Positions 12,551 to 24,553 of a DNA stretch of 64,000 nucleotides are shown here, piece by piece. Position numbers and translations under genes: made by a program. Source of the stretch: Bimastos eiseni (lineage: Eukaryota > Annelida > Clitellata > Crassiclitellata > Lumbricidae); assembly GCA_959347315.1 (NCBI GenBank), contig OY365818.1, forward strand, positions 6,454,695-6,518,694, read 5' to 3'. Each line of letters begins with the position of its first letter. Position 1 is the first letter of the stretch. Under the pieces are notes generated by a model. It made no database searches, was not told the DNA's origin, and saw nothing but the letters and a program-made list of their open reading frames with translations.

Positions 12551-14517
12551 GTCGGTCGTCATCATCATACGAGTCTGATTATTCGACTCTCCTGAGGAAA
12601 GTTTGCATTGAGGATGAACGGATCAATAAAGACCTTAACTGTTGGCGAGATAAAGTCCAGACGAAGCAGGCAGAGGAATTAGGAGGATGCCACTATACGA
12701 CTGCTAATGCTTGCTGCTGCTGCTGCTGCTGCTGCAATGATGTGGATGGAGATCAACGTAGGATACATCTTATAACGACGGGTTGATTGCGACTCTCACG
12801 TGCACAAACATGCGCAGAACCAGGTCAATAGTAAGATCACACAAGAAACAAACAGACAAAGGTAACTCACTGACAAAGAGGAACCTACCGAAAAATAAGG
12901 CAGGAAATACCCAAATATAAAACAGTCAAATACCCAGGTATTAAGCAGGTAACTAGGCGGCATAGGCCTGCCCACATATAAAACAAGAAACTATTCAAAA
13001 ATGAAACAGAAGTGTATCCATAAATGAAACGGATAAATAACCAAACATGGAATAGAAAAATACCTCAAAAACTGGAAAACGACCAAACTATAAGACGGGA
13101 AAAATACCCAGACGCAACACAGGAAAATACTCCATTGCGAAATTGCAAACTGCCCAACTACGAACTATGAAAATACCGTAACACAAAGCCAAAAAACATT
13201 TACAGACAAGGCGGGATAATACCAAAAAGGAAACCGGAAGCTATACATAAAATAAGCCAGCATCCGGAAAACTGGAAAGAACTCATATTGAGATGAAGGC
13301 ACGATGATGTCAGTGTCTCAGAGTCTTTTGATGCCTCGCAACAATTGCTTTAAAAGGACGAACGTATTGGCAGCGTGATTGATCGTTGGCCTTATGTCAT
13401 GAGTTCCACTTCACGCACTGACACAACTGCATACATTTAGTACAGCTCCATACATTTGATATAAACTGCATACATTTAGTACAACTGAATACGTTTGGTA
13501 CAGCTGCATACATTTGGTTTAAACTGAATACGTTTGGTTCAACTGCATGCATTTCCCGGTAGTTAAATTCAGATGTCCAGTCGGATCTGAGATTCGGAGC
13601 ATCGGATTTGAGATCTACCACCTCAACAGATTCGCCACCTAACAGATGAGATTCACCACGTCCTAAATACATGTTTTCTTTCAAAACTCATCCGTACATA
13701 CCTTGTTTAACACATTTTATGTTAGTCTGAATTGCAAAATAGTGATTATATCTCTTATTGATTCGCCAATTAGCCTGACTTGGGCTTAAGTACTTGATTT
13801 ATTAATCGTGGCGATCGGGCATCTCTGGATGAGAAATTTAACCACCGGCATTTGGTATATTAAACTGCATGCGTTTTATACAACTGCATGACCTACATTT
13901 GGTACAACTGAACAACAATATCTTTCTTCTCTTCATTTCCCACAGCTCATTGGATCTTCTCTTTCAACTAGCAAACTCTGAACTAACCTTAGCCAGTTGA
14001 CTGGCTTATTAAGGACAATAAACTTTCCTTATACCTCGGCGAAAACAATCAAAACTGGTGCGACATTGGTGCGCAATAAAATTTAAGGAACTCAGCTACG
14101 CCAGTCTCATTGCTTTTGAAAGTGTTCTGAGATCTTGGTTGACTACAGCGTCTCTCTTTGTTTCTAGGAGACATTATTTAGAAATATTTCCCTGTGCAGT
14201 GTGTCGTATATGATATAAGATTGCTTCGTGCTGCCGATGCAACACCTCATATTTAGAGACTAATAATAAATTATAATAAGCGTCAATTTATTCTTAGCTT
14301 TTCAAAGTGAAAACAATATTTCAAAACAGGGAAGCTGAGCACATTGATTATCTCCCTCTCATCGTCACTATTTGTGAATTATTAGCATCAAATTAAATTT
14401 TTCTCATGAAGATGAATGCATATATTCTTCAGTTTTTCGAGGCTCTAAGAAAATTGTTTAATTGCGGATTGATAAATGTATCAATGTAAGTATTGTACAT
14501 GTGCCTCAGGAACAGGG

Positions 14518-14715
14518 ATGTGGTCTCGAGACCACGGTCTTGGTCTCGAGACCGGAAAACTGCGGTCTTGGTCTTGGTCTTAGACTCGAATGCATCGGTC
14601 TTGGTCCTGGTCTCGGACCATCGGTCTCGGTCTTGGTCTCGAATGCGTCGGTCTTGGTCTCGAATGCGTCGGTCTTGGTCTTAAAGGAATGGTCTTGGGA
14701 TTGGTCTCTGTCTTA
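14518..14715 (+). repeat. GGTCTTGGTCTCGA minisatellite
   Basis: Imperfect tandem units of GGTCTTGGTCTCGAATGCGT and shorter forms. The array begins with GGTCTCGAGACC, a 12-base palindrome. A second small block of the same unit lies at 15058-15105. Confidence 0.85.
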
Positions 14716-15057
14716 GATTAGCGTTCTTGGTCATTTGCCGTATCAGAGCAATTTCTTTGGTATTTGTCGGTTATTTTCAATTATTAGAGACACCTAATAA
14801 CCTACAATTCCGAGTACAAGTACACCATTCAAACGGAATGTTAATCTACTTGTTCAGATGTCTTAAAGTATTTGCCTATCGTATACTGTTTGTAATTTAT
14901 AGTATGATATTCTCAGGCCGAAGCCAATTCAGAGTGGCCTGTAAAACTTTAATCTGGATCATTTTTAAGATTAGTATTCTCCAGCAATAAAATTAATGTT
15001 TAAGCGTGTTATTCCGTTTTAGCATCCTAATAAATTGAATTGTTTATAAAAAAGAGT

Positions 15058-15105
15058 ATCGGTCTTGGTCTTGGACCTCTCGGTCTTGGTCTCGAGGCTT
15101 TGGTT
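15058..15105 (+). repeat. Second block of the GGTCTTGG minisatellite
   Basis: GGTCTTGGTCTTGGACCTCT, then GGTCTTGGTCTCGAGG. Same unit as at 14518-14715, separated from it by about 340 bp of ordinary sequence. Confidence 0.8.
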
Positions 15106-15485
15106 TCATGCCCAACACTGTTCAGAAATATGTGTATACATGGCCTTTACGTACTTCTCAATATGTGGAGCATATTGTTACCAGACATCTACAGTAGATA
15201 GGAGACTATCAAAGATCGATGTGAATGGATAAAGGATTTGGGACTCCACTGTCGAATCTCAAAAAGGGATTTGAGGCGCCACTGTCGAATACCCAGAGAT
15301 TAGGCTGCAGACGAAGCGACCCGGATTCAGAAAGGAAATAAGAGAGTAGCCATTTTTTCAGTTTGTCTCTCTGTCTTTGTGAATTTGCGTCATAAAAATT
15401 GCAAATATATCCGCATCGTCTATTTCTCACTTCAAAAAATCTCCTTTCTAATCTTCCTCTTGCAGCTAAAGCTCTTACTTATTAG

Positions 15486-15790
15486 TTATATGTCTGCTTC
15501 TTCTGCCTCCTATTCTTCTTCTTCTCTTCTTCGTGTTCTTCTTCTTGTTGTTCTTCTTCCTCCTCGTTTTCTTGTTTTCTTCTTGTTCTTGTTCTTACTG
15601 TTCTTCTTGTTCTTCTATTTTTCTTCTTCTTATTCTTCTGCTTCATCTTTTTCCTCTTCTTCTCCTTATTATTCTTCATTTTCTTGTCTTTTCTTCTTTC
15701 CTCCTCCTTCACTTCCTCCTTTTACTCCACTTCCTCTTCTTCCTCTTCATTTCCTTCTCCTTCCTCTCCGTCTTTTTTCTCCTCTTTTTG
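15486..15790 (+). repeat. Pyrimidine-rich (TTC)n tract
   Basis: About 300 bp of TTC/TCC/TTG units. Open frames on both strands are compositional. Confidence 0.85.
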
Positions 15791-16084
15791 TTCATCCAGT
15801 GTGTCCTCTTCACCTTCTTCAAGTTCATTCCGTCTCGTCATTACGAAGAGAAAGAAGAACGTAGAAGAATGGAAGGGAAGGGAAAACGGGAAGAATTGTC
15901 AGAGGAGAAATAAAATAGCAGAATAAGAAATGACGAAGAAAGTATTGAAAGAAGAAAAATGAAGAAAGAGAATATAATTATGGGAATTAAAACAAAAAAT
16001 TATAACAGATGAAGAACTCGAAAACAGCCAAAAATAAAATAACGATCACAATGATAAAGAATATGCAGAATAAGAAGAAGAATG

Positions 16085-16252
16085 CAGTGGTGGTGGTGAT
16101 GATGATGACGATGATGATGATTATGATGATGATGATGACGACGATGACGACGGCGATTAGAGCAATTATAGCAATGATAATGCTACTTCTACAACTAACA
16201 ATGATCATAATAATAACAATCAATGTTATTATTATTACTATTATTATTATCA

Positions 16253-16286
<34 letters not shown>

Positions 16287-16325
16287 CATCATTGTTATTA
16301 TTTTTATTATTATTAATATTATTTT
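16085..16325. repeat. ATG/ATT trinucleotide tract
   Basis: GATGATGAT and GACGATGAC units followed by a long ATT run. Confidence 0.85.
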
Positions 16326-16414
16326 ATGCCCGAGGTTTTAATAATCCCTCAGGTGATAAAAACAATATCCGGAGATGTGATGATTGTCTGGAACGGCAAC
16401 TCACTCAGCAGTAA

Positions 16415-16415
16415 C

Positions 16416-16491
<76 letters not shown>

Positions 16492-16492
16492 T
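16415..16492. repeat. (AAT)n-(ATT)n near-perfect inverted repeat
   Basis: About 13 AAT units run straight into about 12 ATT units, which form a perfect palindrome of two arms of roughly 36-38 bases. Confidence 0.85.
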
Positions 16493-17343
16493 TAAAAATG
16501 AAGAGGAAGAAGTTGTTTAAGACAATGAAGAAAAAAATGAAAAATAAGTGAGAACGAAAGAAGAAGAAAAACGAAGGCGACGAACAAAAAATAATTAAGC
16601 AAGAACAACAGTAGATGAAGAAATGTAGAACGAGAGGTCCACGAAGGAGATAAAGAGAAGAAGTATTGAGGTGATGATGAAGATGACGATACAAGCGTAA
16701 CAATCAACCTGATATGAGGCTAGCTGCAGGAAGAGATATATCCAACGAGACTAAGCGTCACAGCGGAACTTCCAGACGCAAGCAGACAGACAGAGAGACA
16801 GACGAACGGAAAGGCAGAAGAAAGAACAAACAGAGAGACAGATGGACTGGCCTTGAGGAGGCAGGTAGAGAGTGAGGCAGACAGACGGACGGAGATGCTG
16901 ATGGCAAGCAGAGAGACAGGCATACAGATGACGAGACAGACAGAGGCAGACAGACAGCTAGGGAGCCAGACGGCCGAGTGAATTTCTTGGTCGTAATCAT
17001 CAGCGGGGACCTAATAGAATTTGTCTAGTCGCTGAGTTTATTAGGGGCTACTTTGAACAATCGATTGGTCGGATTCACCACCGTCTTCTTGCCCTCCCTT
17101 CCCACCCTCACCCCCTATCCCTCCCTCCGCCCATCCATCCTTCCTTCCATCTATCTGGACAGCATCCAGTAGCAGCGGCAGTTCATCGGATGAAGAATTG
17201 ACGCAGATGCGCCTCGTGCAATTTGCGCTGCTGCGGATGGTGGTGGTTTGTTAGGAGCGAAGAGAAGGCGTCGCATAAGGATGTGGCTGATGATGTTGAT
17301 GATGTTACCCGTCCCATCTCCAATGCCTTCCGTATCTCAGACG

Positions 17344-17345
<2 letters not shown>

Positions 17346-17415
<70 letters not shown>
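17346..17415 (+). repeat. (CT)n microsatellite
   Basis: About 35 uninterrupted CT dinucleotides, grading into TCTG-rich sequence downstream. Confidence 0.95.
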
Positions 17416-17422
<7 letters not shown>

Positions 17423-17893
17423 TCTGTCTCTCTCTGCCTCTGTATCCGTGTGTCTGTGTCTGTTCCTTTGACTCTGTCGTGCTCATCTTCCGCATCAGAT
17501 CATGTGTCTGTAGCCGTGCATGTACGTATTGTTATCTGCGCCTCGTATCTCTTCACAGATATCTGTCTCTGTGTCTTTGTGTCTCTGTCTATCCGTCTGA
17601 CTGTCTCTCCCATTCATGTATCTGCTCTCACTGTCTTTCGCCATCTCTGTTTATTTCTATTCCTCTCTGTCTCTGTCTCTCTTTCTCTCTCGCTCTCTCT
17701 TCCCTCTCTCCGTGTCTCTCTATTATAACTTCGTCTTCCTTCCGTCTTCTACCGTTTCCATCTGTTCCTCCCAGTGTCACCCTCTGCTTGTTTAACTGTC
17801 TGCTTCAGTCTGTCGTTCAGACTGTCCGTCTTCTCTCCCATTCTGTGTCTCCTTCTTATGTGAATATTTCCAATCTCGTGCCTTGCTTATTTC

Positions 17894-19520
17894 TCTCATT
17901 CAATCAGTCACTCAGTCACTCAGTCACTCAGTCACTCAGTCACTCAGTCACTCAGTCACTCAGTCACTCAGTCACTCAGTCACTCAGTCACTCAGTCACT
18001 CAGTCACTCAGTCACTCAGTCACTCAGTCACTCACTCACTCACTCACTCACTCACTCACTCACTCACTCACTCACTCACTCACTCACTCACTCACTCACT
18101 CACTCACTCACTCACTCACTCACTCACTCACTCACTCACTCACTCACTCACTCACTCACTCACTCACTCACTCACTCACTCACTCACTCACTCACTCACT
18201 CACTCACTCACTCACTCACTCACTCACTCACTCACTCACTCACTCACTCACTCACTCACTCACTCACTCACTCACTCACTCACTCACTCACTCACTCACT
18301 CACTCACTCACTCACTCACTCACTCACTCACTCACTCACTCACTCACTCACTCACTCACTCACTCACTCACTCACTCACTCACTCACTCACTCACTCACT
18401 CACTCACTCACTCACTCACTCACTCACTCACTCACTCACTCACTCACTCACTCACTCACTCACTCACTCACTCACTCACTCACTCACTCACTCACTCACT
18501 CACTCACTCACTCACTCACTCACTCACTCACTCACTCACTCACTCACTCACTCACTCACTCACTCACTCACTCACTCACTCACTCACTCACTCACTCACT
18601 CACTCACTCACTCACTCACTCACTCACTCACTCACTCACTCAATCAATCACTCAATCACTCAATCACTCAATCACTCAATCACTCAATCACTCAATCACT
18701 CAATCACTCAATCACTCAATCACTCACTCACTCACTCACTCACTCACTCACTCACTCACTCACTCACTCACTCACTCACTCACTCACTCACTCACTCACT
18801 CACTCACTCACTCACTCACTCACTCACTCACTCACTCACTCACTCACTCACTCACTCACTCACTCACTCACTCACTCACTCACTCACTCACTCACTCACT
18901 CACTCACTCACTCACTCACTCACTCACTCACTCACTCACTCACTCACTCACTCACTCACTCACTCACTCACTCACTCACTCACTCACTCACTCACTCACT
19001 CACTCACTCACTCACTCACTCACTCACTCACTCACTCACTCACTCACTCACTCACTCACTCACTCACTCACTCACTCACTCACTCACTCACTCACTCACT
19101 CACTCACTCACTCACTCACTCACTCACTCACTCACTCACTCACTCACTCACTCACTCACTCACTCACTCACTCACTCACTCACTCACTCACTCACTCACT
19201 CACTCACTCACTCACTCACTCACTCACTCACTCACTCACTCACTCACTCAATCAATCAATCACTCAATCACTCAATCACTCAATCACTCAATCACTCAAT
19301 CACTCAATCACTCAATCACTCAATCACTCAATCACTCAATCACTCAATCACTCAATCACTCAATCACTCAATCACTCAATCACTCAATCACTCAATCACT
19401 CAATCACTCAATCACTCAATCACTCAATCACTCAATCACTCAATCACTCAATCACTCAATCACTCACTCAGTCACTCACTCACTCACTCACTCACTCACT
19501 CAATCAATCAATCAAGCAAG
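17894..19520 (+). repeat. 1.6 kb (TCAC)-type array with ordered variant blocks
   Basis: Five blocks can be read: CAGTCACT octamers to about 18028, pure CACT units to about 18640, CAATCACT octamers to about 18722, pure CACT units to about 19246, then CAATCACT octamers to about 19464. A short CACT run and decay into CAATCAAGCAAGC follow. The 760- and 578-codon open frames are pure repeat translation (Ser-Leu-Thr-His) and not genes. Confidence 0.95.
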
Positions 19521-19819
19521 CAAGCAATAAGGCAAGCAATCAAGCAAGCAATCAAGCAAGCAATCAATTACTCAAGCAATTCTATCAAGGAAGCAACCAT
19601 TCACACACTCACTCGCTAACCAACTCGCAAACTCACTCGTCTCACTCACAATCTTACTCTCCCACTCGTCTATCTTTTTTGTACGGAGTATACACAATAA
19701 TAATTGCATACATCGTATTCTTTCGTTTTGCTTTCTTCTGTGTCTTAGTAGTCTGTAGGATGACTGTCGTAATTGCTGTGGCGTGTTTGCACCTGCTTCA
19801 TGTAGGCGCATGTATTTTC

Positions 19820-20019
19820 NNNNNNNNNNNNNNNNNNNNNNNNNNNNNNNNNNNNNNNNNNNNNNNNNNNNNNNNNNNNNNNNNNNNNNNNNNNNNNNNN
19901 NNNNNNNNNNNNNNNNNNNNNNNNNNNNNNNNNNNNNNNNNNNNNNNNNNNNNNNNNNNNNNNNNNNNNNNNNNNNNNNNNNNNNNNNNNNNNNNNNNNN
20001 NNNNNNNNNNNNNNNNNNN
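19820..20019. other. Assembly gap (200 Ns)
   Basis: Exactly 200 N bases, which looks like a placeholder of arbitrary length. The sequence ATTGCTGTGGCGTGTTTGCA just left of the gap is nearly repeated just right of it (ATTGCGGTGGCGTGTTTGCA near 20161). Confidence 0.99.
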
Positions 20020-20551
20020 CATCCCTTCTTCTTCCTTCCTATTTAGCCTGCGTCTCCCTCCTCCAGCCTGCACCTCTTTCCATCCCTCTTTCCCCCCATT
20101 CCATCTCTGCTTCGTCCTTTCCTTCTTCGTCTCGCTCCCTTTCATATTGAGTATTTCCTAATTGCGGTGGCGTGTTTGCACTCTTCGTGTGTTTGTCCGT
20201 CTTTTTCAGTAGTACTGCCATCCGTATGTGTGCCCACCTCTCTGTGTCCGTCTCTGTCTGTGCGAGTTTGTCTAGTTACTCAGTCCCCTCGCCCAGTCGT
20301 CCTCTTCCAGGGCCTCGGGTCTTGTTTGCTCATATTGTTCCGCTGGATGAGTTCTGTACATCGCAGTTTCATTCACAGATTTACCGTCCTTAGGAATAGG
20401 TCGTCAAACAGACACACGCACACAAACTCACGCACAGACACACGCACAGACACTCACACGCACGCACGCACGCATACGCATGCATACAAGCACACGTACA
20501 CGCACAAACAGACGCATACGTAGTTACGCACACATTATACATGATCTCTCT

Positions 20552-20586
<35 letters not shown>

Positions 20587-21579
20587 TTGTTTCTGTCTTT
20601 GTCTCTGTCTTTCTGTCTGTCTCTCTCCAACTCCCTGTCTTCCCTTCTTTCCAACTCTCTAACTATCTCTCTATTTTTCTCTGCATCTGTCTGTATCTCT
20701 CGGTCTCTGCCTTCACCTCTCCCTGTCTGTCTGTCTGTCTCCCTCTCTATGTCCATCTCTGCCTTTGCCTCTGCCTCTGCCTCTTCCACTCCATCTCCCT
20801 AACCCTCTGCCCTACCCTCCGTCTATTTCTCCCTCTCCCTCTATGTCTTCCTCTTCCTCTCCCTCTCCCTCTCTCTATCTCTCTCCATCTCTCGCTTTCC
20901 TATCCAATATCCTAATTATTCCATAATTGTCTTCAGCTATGTTAAACATGTAGTTTTTCTTTCCTATTTCTTCCTCCTGCGTAGATACGCCCGTCTTCTT
21001 CTGCAGCTCAGGCTCTCGATGATTGCATTTCAAACGTCTAAGAAGCCGGTGATCATTGCATAGGCCTACTTGCTTGCGTATGGTAATCGCAATGGTAATC
21101 TAAAAACTTCTAAAGCGTCATTTAAAAGCCACACATGTACGTGGGGCACACGCTTATTCACGAGCGCTGCGTCGAGCCAATGGTGTGGTCAAAAGGGTCG
21201 ACTTCAGTGGGAGTATTATAGTTGGGGATTTACTCACACTATCGCTGTCAAACTTTCTTAGGATTGCTCACCGACTTATTTTTTTACACATCTACTTACT
21301 TATAGTTAATGGCAGATAATTCTGTCGACTGTGTTTAAATGAGTTGAAATCGCTTGTTTGACACAAGTGCAATTTTATATTGATTCTCAAGCTTATGTTG
21401 AAGTAGCGATTTCGCTGGGCTGAGATTGATTTAAATGATTTGTAGCCTTTTTGCTGTCTGTTTAGTGCGTCGGAGCAGCCGGAAAGTGCTTCAGCACGGG
21501 TCAGTGTTGTTCGGGCTTGGTTTGCGCTGCTTTCGACGACTACTTTGGTGCGTATTAGAATTACAGTTCTCCATTATCG

Positions 21580-21900
21580 TCGTCGTCATCATCGTCACAA
21601 TTATCGTCATCATCGTCAACATCATCATCATCAACAACATTGTCATTCTCATCTTATTCGTGTCATCATCATTATCTCTATGGTCGTCTTCATGATAATC
21701 ATTATCATCATCATCATCTCTGCCATCATCTCATATCGTCATCATCATCATTTTCATAATAATCATCAGTAATCGTCGTTGTCATCATCAGGATCATCAT
21801 TATCATTCTCATCTTATTTGCTACAATATCATTATTTCTATCATCATCGTCATCATGATCATTATCATCGTCATCATCATCATCTCATTGATTGTCGTCG
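21580..21900 (+). repeat. (ATC)n/(GTC)n trinucleotide tract
   Basis: CATCATCGTC-type units with TTAT interruptions over about 320 bp. Confidence 0.85.
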
Positions 21901-22356
21901 TCGGTGTAAAACGTAACAGCAGGTACGCGGCGAGTGATGTCGCTTACACGTGTGCCGACATCCGATATCTTGGAAGACACCATATAAATTTCACGAATGA
22001 ATAAAGAGCAGGACTATCTAAGCCTGTCACGACCGAACGAAGCGAATCAGAAAAGGGAAAACCGACGCATTTTAAATAATTCAGAAGCTGCGACAATTCT
22101 GAGAATTCTTCTATTTGTATCAGATGTCGAAAATTACACGAGCACACTCTTCGCAGCCTCACTATCGCTCAAAAGAGGCTCTATACAAACGCTCAGGAGC
22201 ACGAATCATATTAATACTTACACGCATCCATGCAGACATACATGTTGTATTGTATTATATTTCTAGATTTATACGGCGTCTCTCACAGAATAACTAGTCA
22301 GAGGCGATCTCCTGCAGTGGTCTATTCTGATGTTAAGCGTCATTTTAACTTATATA

Positions 22357-22465
22357 CAGGATGGGCAAAAACGTCAACTCCTCAGGTTTTATTCATTTAA
22401 TAATTCCAACTTTTGGCTGAAGTATTAAGAAAAAAACCTGAGGGTCACATTTTTGGGCCACCCTG
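22357..22465 (+). mobile_element. Mariner-type MITE with TA duplication
   Basis: A 109 bp element flanked by TA on both sides. The left end CAGGATGGGCAAAAACGTCA and the right end TTTTTGGGCCACCCTG form an imperfect inverted repeat, and CTCAGGTTTT is mirrored by AAAACCTGAG. The end sequence resembles that of the 1.1 kb element at 33139-34243. Confidence 0.65.
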
Positions 22466-22536
22466 TATGCGTATATTACATGTATATGCATGCATATAGG
22501 CTATACATACGTAGATGATAATGATGATAATTTGCG

Positions 22537-22592
22537 CGCCTGTGAATAAGCTGGTTCCCGCGCTGTAGTGATGTTGAAAATACGATTACGAT
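22537..22592 (+). repeat. Dispersed SINE-like repeat, family B, copy 3
   Basis: TGTGAATAAGCTGGTTCCCG followed by TGAAAATACGATTACGATGA, matching the copies at 79, 4855 and 57198. Confidence 0.5.
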
Positions 22593-22850
22593 GACTACCT
22601 ACGTGTCCGTCCGTCCATCCATCCTTCAGTCCATCTATTCATGCGTCCTTCCATTCCTCCATCCATTGTTTGGTTTTATACTTCAGTTCATGTCATTCGT
22701 CATATTGCTAGTTATCTTAATAATCGGAAGAAGATTTGTTCCAATTCCCATCGGAACAGCATCGCTGGCCTATCCAAAGTAGCCACAGTTATTGTCTACG
22801 GTTCCTGCGGCACTTCTAGGGGCGTAATTGCCTTCGAGGAAATTGCTCCT

Positions 22851-22916
22851 AATGGCGGTGCTTCCCTTTGGTAATGGCGGTGCTTCCCTTTGATAATGGC
22901 GGCATTTCCCTTTGAT
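22851..22916 (+). repeat. Three 22-bp tandem units abutting a splice acceptor
   Basis: Units at 22851, 22873 and 22895, each starting AATGGCGG and carrying CTTCCCTTTG or TTTCCCTTTG. The third unit is followed after 12 bases by the CAG acceptor of the exon at 22929, so the array supplies much of the pyrimidine tract. Confidence 0.85.
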
Positions 22917-22928
22917 TTCTCGAGACAG

Positions 22929-23144
22929 GTCAGAAACCGGAAGTACCTGGGTACTGCGTCAAGGAGAAGGATCTACAGGTGTGTGCGGGGAACTCCGACT
23001 GCGCCGACGGCAGCAAGTGCGCGTCCCTAGGAAGGACTGGGGAGAGGTATTGCCTGCCGAGGCCGGATGAGGAAGGTGGGGACAGGCCCCCGATGAGGCC
23101 ACTGGCTCTCGCTGCAGCTCTCGGCAAGATCAAGGGAGGCCTAG
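22929..23144 (+). CDS. Cysteine-rich secreted protein, internal exon
   Basis: Acceptor GAGACAG|GT, entry phase 1; donor CTAG|GTACAC, exit phase 1. The 216-base exon encodes QKPEVPGYCVKEKDLQVC, then CAGNSDCADGSKC and RYCLPRP, with five cysteines in about 40 residues, followed by a cysteine-free basic tail ending near AALGKIKGGLG. The C-x5-C-x5-C spacing and compact size suggest a disulfide-rich secreted domain, loosely WAP-like, or a neuropeptide-type precursor. The family is not recognised. It joins in frame to 24554-24699 through a phase 1 intron. GC content and codon choice differ sharply from the surrounding repeats, supporting a real exon. Confidence 0.65.
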
Positions 23145-23212
23145 GTACACATCATGAGTCTGCTTGATTGTCTGTCAGACTATATCGCTGTCTCTCTGTC
23201 ACTATAGGTACC

Positions 23213-23215
<3 letters not shown>

Positions 23216-23250
<35 letters not shown>

Positions 23251-23251
23251 A
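23216..23251 (+). repeat. (CTGT)n microsatellite
   Basis: Pure tetranucleotide run in the presumed intron of the cysteine-rich gene. Confidence 0.9.
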
Positions 23252-23816
23252 GTGATTAGTTAAATTGCAAACCGATTAGTATCCGAATCAGAGAAATGTT
23301 AAAGCTAATAAATAATAATTAGAAATAACAGCCACAAATCAACAACAATTTCAGTTCAGTTCGTCCATAATTATCTGTTTTACAACTTGAATTCGTCTTA
23401 ATGTAATCGACGAATTAATTCCAAATAGTGGCCAATAATAAGTGTAGAGGAATTTTACGCTTCCTTATTAATTAAGCTCTCTCTCTACCGATTACACTTA
23501 CATTTAAATACTGTTAAAATTAAACAACGCTTCAACAAATTCAATAGAATTTTTATCACTCGTGCAGGAATTAGCATAAAGAATCTTATCGATTTGCTAA
23601 CCGTTTATCGTTTTAGGAATAGAATTAGATCAAATTTAGTAATCAATTGGAATTAGAATCATGCGTCAGCTAATCGACTAGAATTAGAAGTAGCTATATA
23701 TTATGTCGAATGTAACAGAATTGAACGATAACATGGCGGCGTCCAGTTTAGAATGAATAGGTGAAGGAGTTTCGATGAAGCTCAGTTGACGCCTCCACGA
23801 TGATTTATAATGGTCA

Positions 23817-24385
23817 ATGTATGCATGAATGTGCGTATGTGTGTATGTACATATTTATGTGCGCGCATATGTAGGCATGTGTGCATCTATGTATGCAGGC
23901 AGCCAGGTATGTATGCATGTGTGTGTATGCATGTATGTCACATGCTTGTATGTACATATGTATGTGTGTATTTACATATGTATGTGTAGACATGTATGCA
24001 TCTATGTATGCTTGCATGTTTGTATGTATGTTTGTATGTAAGTATGTATGTATGTATGTATGTATGTATGTGTGTATGTATGTATGTATGTATGTATGTA
24101 TGTTTGTATGTATGCATGTATGTATGTATGTATGTGTGTATGTATGTATGTATGTATGTGTGTATATGCTTGTATTTATGTATGTATGTATGTATGTATG
24201 TATGTATGTATGTATGTGTGTGTATATGCTTGTATTTATGTATGTATGTATGTTTGCACATGTGCTTATGTACATAAGTATGTGTGTATGTATATATGTA
24301 TACATATGTAGGCATGTATGCATCTATGTATGCATGCATGTTTGTATGCATGTGTATGTGTGTATGTATGTGTGTATGTATATGT
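23817..24385 (+). repeat. (TATG)n array with GTGT and GCAT variants
   Basis: About 570 bp of TATG/CATG units in the presumed intron between the two cysteine-rich exons. Tyr-Val-Cys-Met and Tyr-Ile-His-Thr open frames on both strands are artefacts. Confidence 0.95.
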
Positions 24386-24553
24386 AGAAGTGTATGATTG
24401 AATCTTTACATTTGCGATCACAGTCAATTGCCTTATCCGTAGACTATTTCTTCATTAATCTGAGCATTTATATAGCGCCTTCGCAGCCCTCCCAAAATGG
24501 TAATCTCTAGGATTGGTCTTAACGGAATATAACAACGGTTGCTGCTGCTGCAG

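Larger units (their letters stand above)
6870..19819. other. Long gene-free stretch dominated by simple repeats
   Basis: Apart from the repeats listed separately I see no supported exon. The longer open frames (for example 7890-8252, 12235-12786 and 15379-15864) have no recognisable domain, or are read through purine, pyrimidine or trinucleotide runs. If the exon at 6744 and those at 22929-24699 belong together, this region would be intron and could hide a short exon I missed. Confidence 0.5.
20020..22850. other. Gene-free, repeat-rich stretch right of the gap
   Basis: Holds TCTG/CT-rich and CACA-type tracts (20401-20520, 20544-20590), an ATC trinucleotide tract (about 21580-21900), a mariner-type MITE (22357-22465) and one family B repeat. 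No supported exon. Confidence 0.55.

Noticed and set aside
12235..12786. 183-codon Arg/Lys-rich protein
   Set aside because: Frame runs through a purine tract; no domain, no splice or start support.
17894..19520. Possible CRISPR-like array
   Set aside because: There are no unique spacers of constant length; it is a simple tetranucleotide/octanucleotide repeat in an animal genome.
17248..19619. Open frames of 760 and 578 codons
   Set aside because: Direct translation of the TCAC array into Ser-Leu-Thr-His repeats; no stop arises because the unit lacks stop codons in those frames.
23814..24387. Tyr/Val/Cys/Met and Tyr/Ile/His/Thr proteins
   Set aside because: TATG microsatellite read on both strands.
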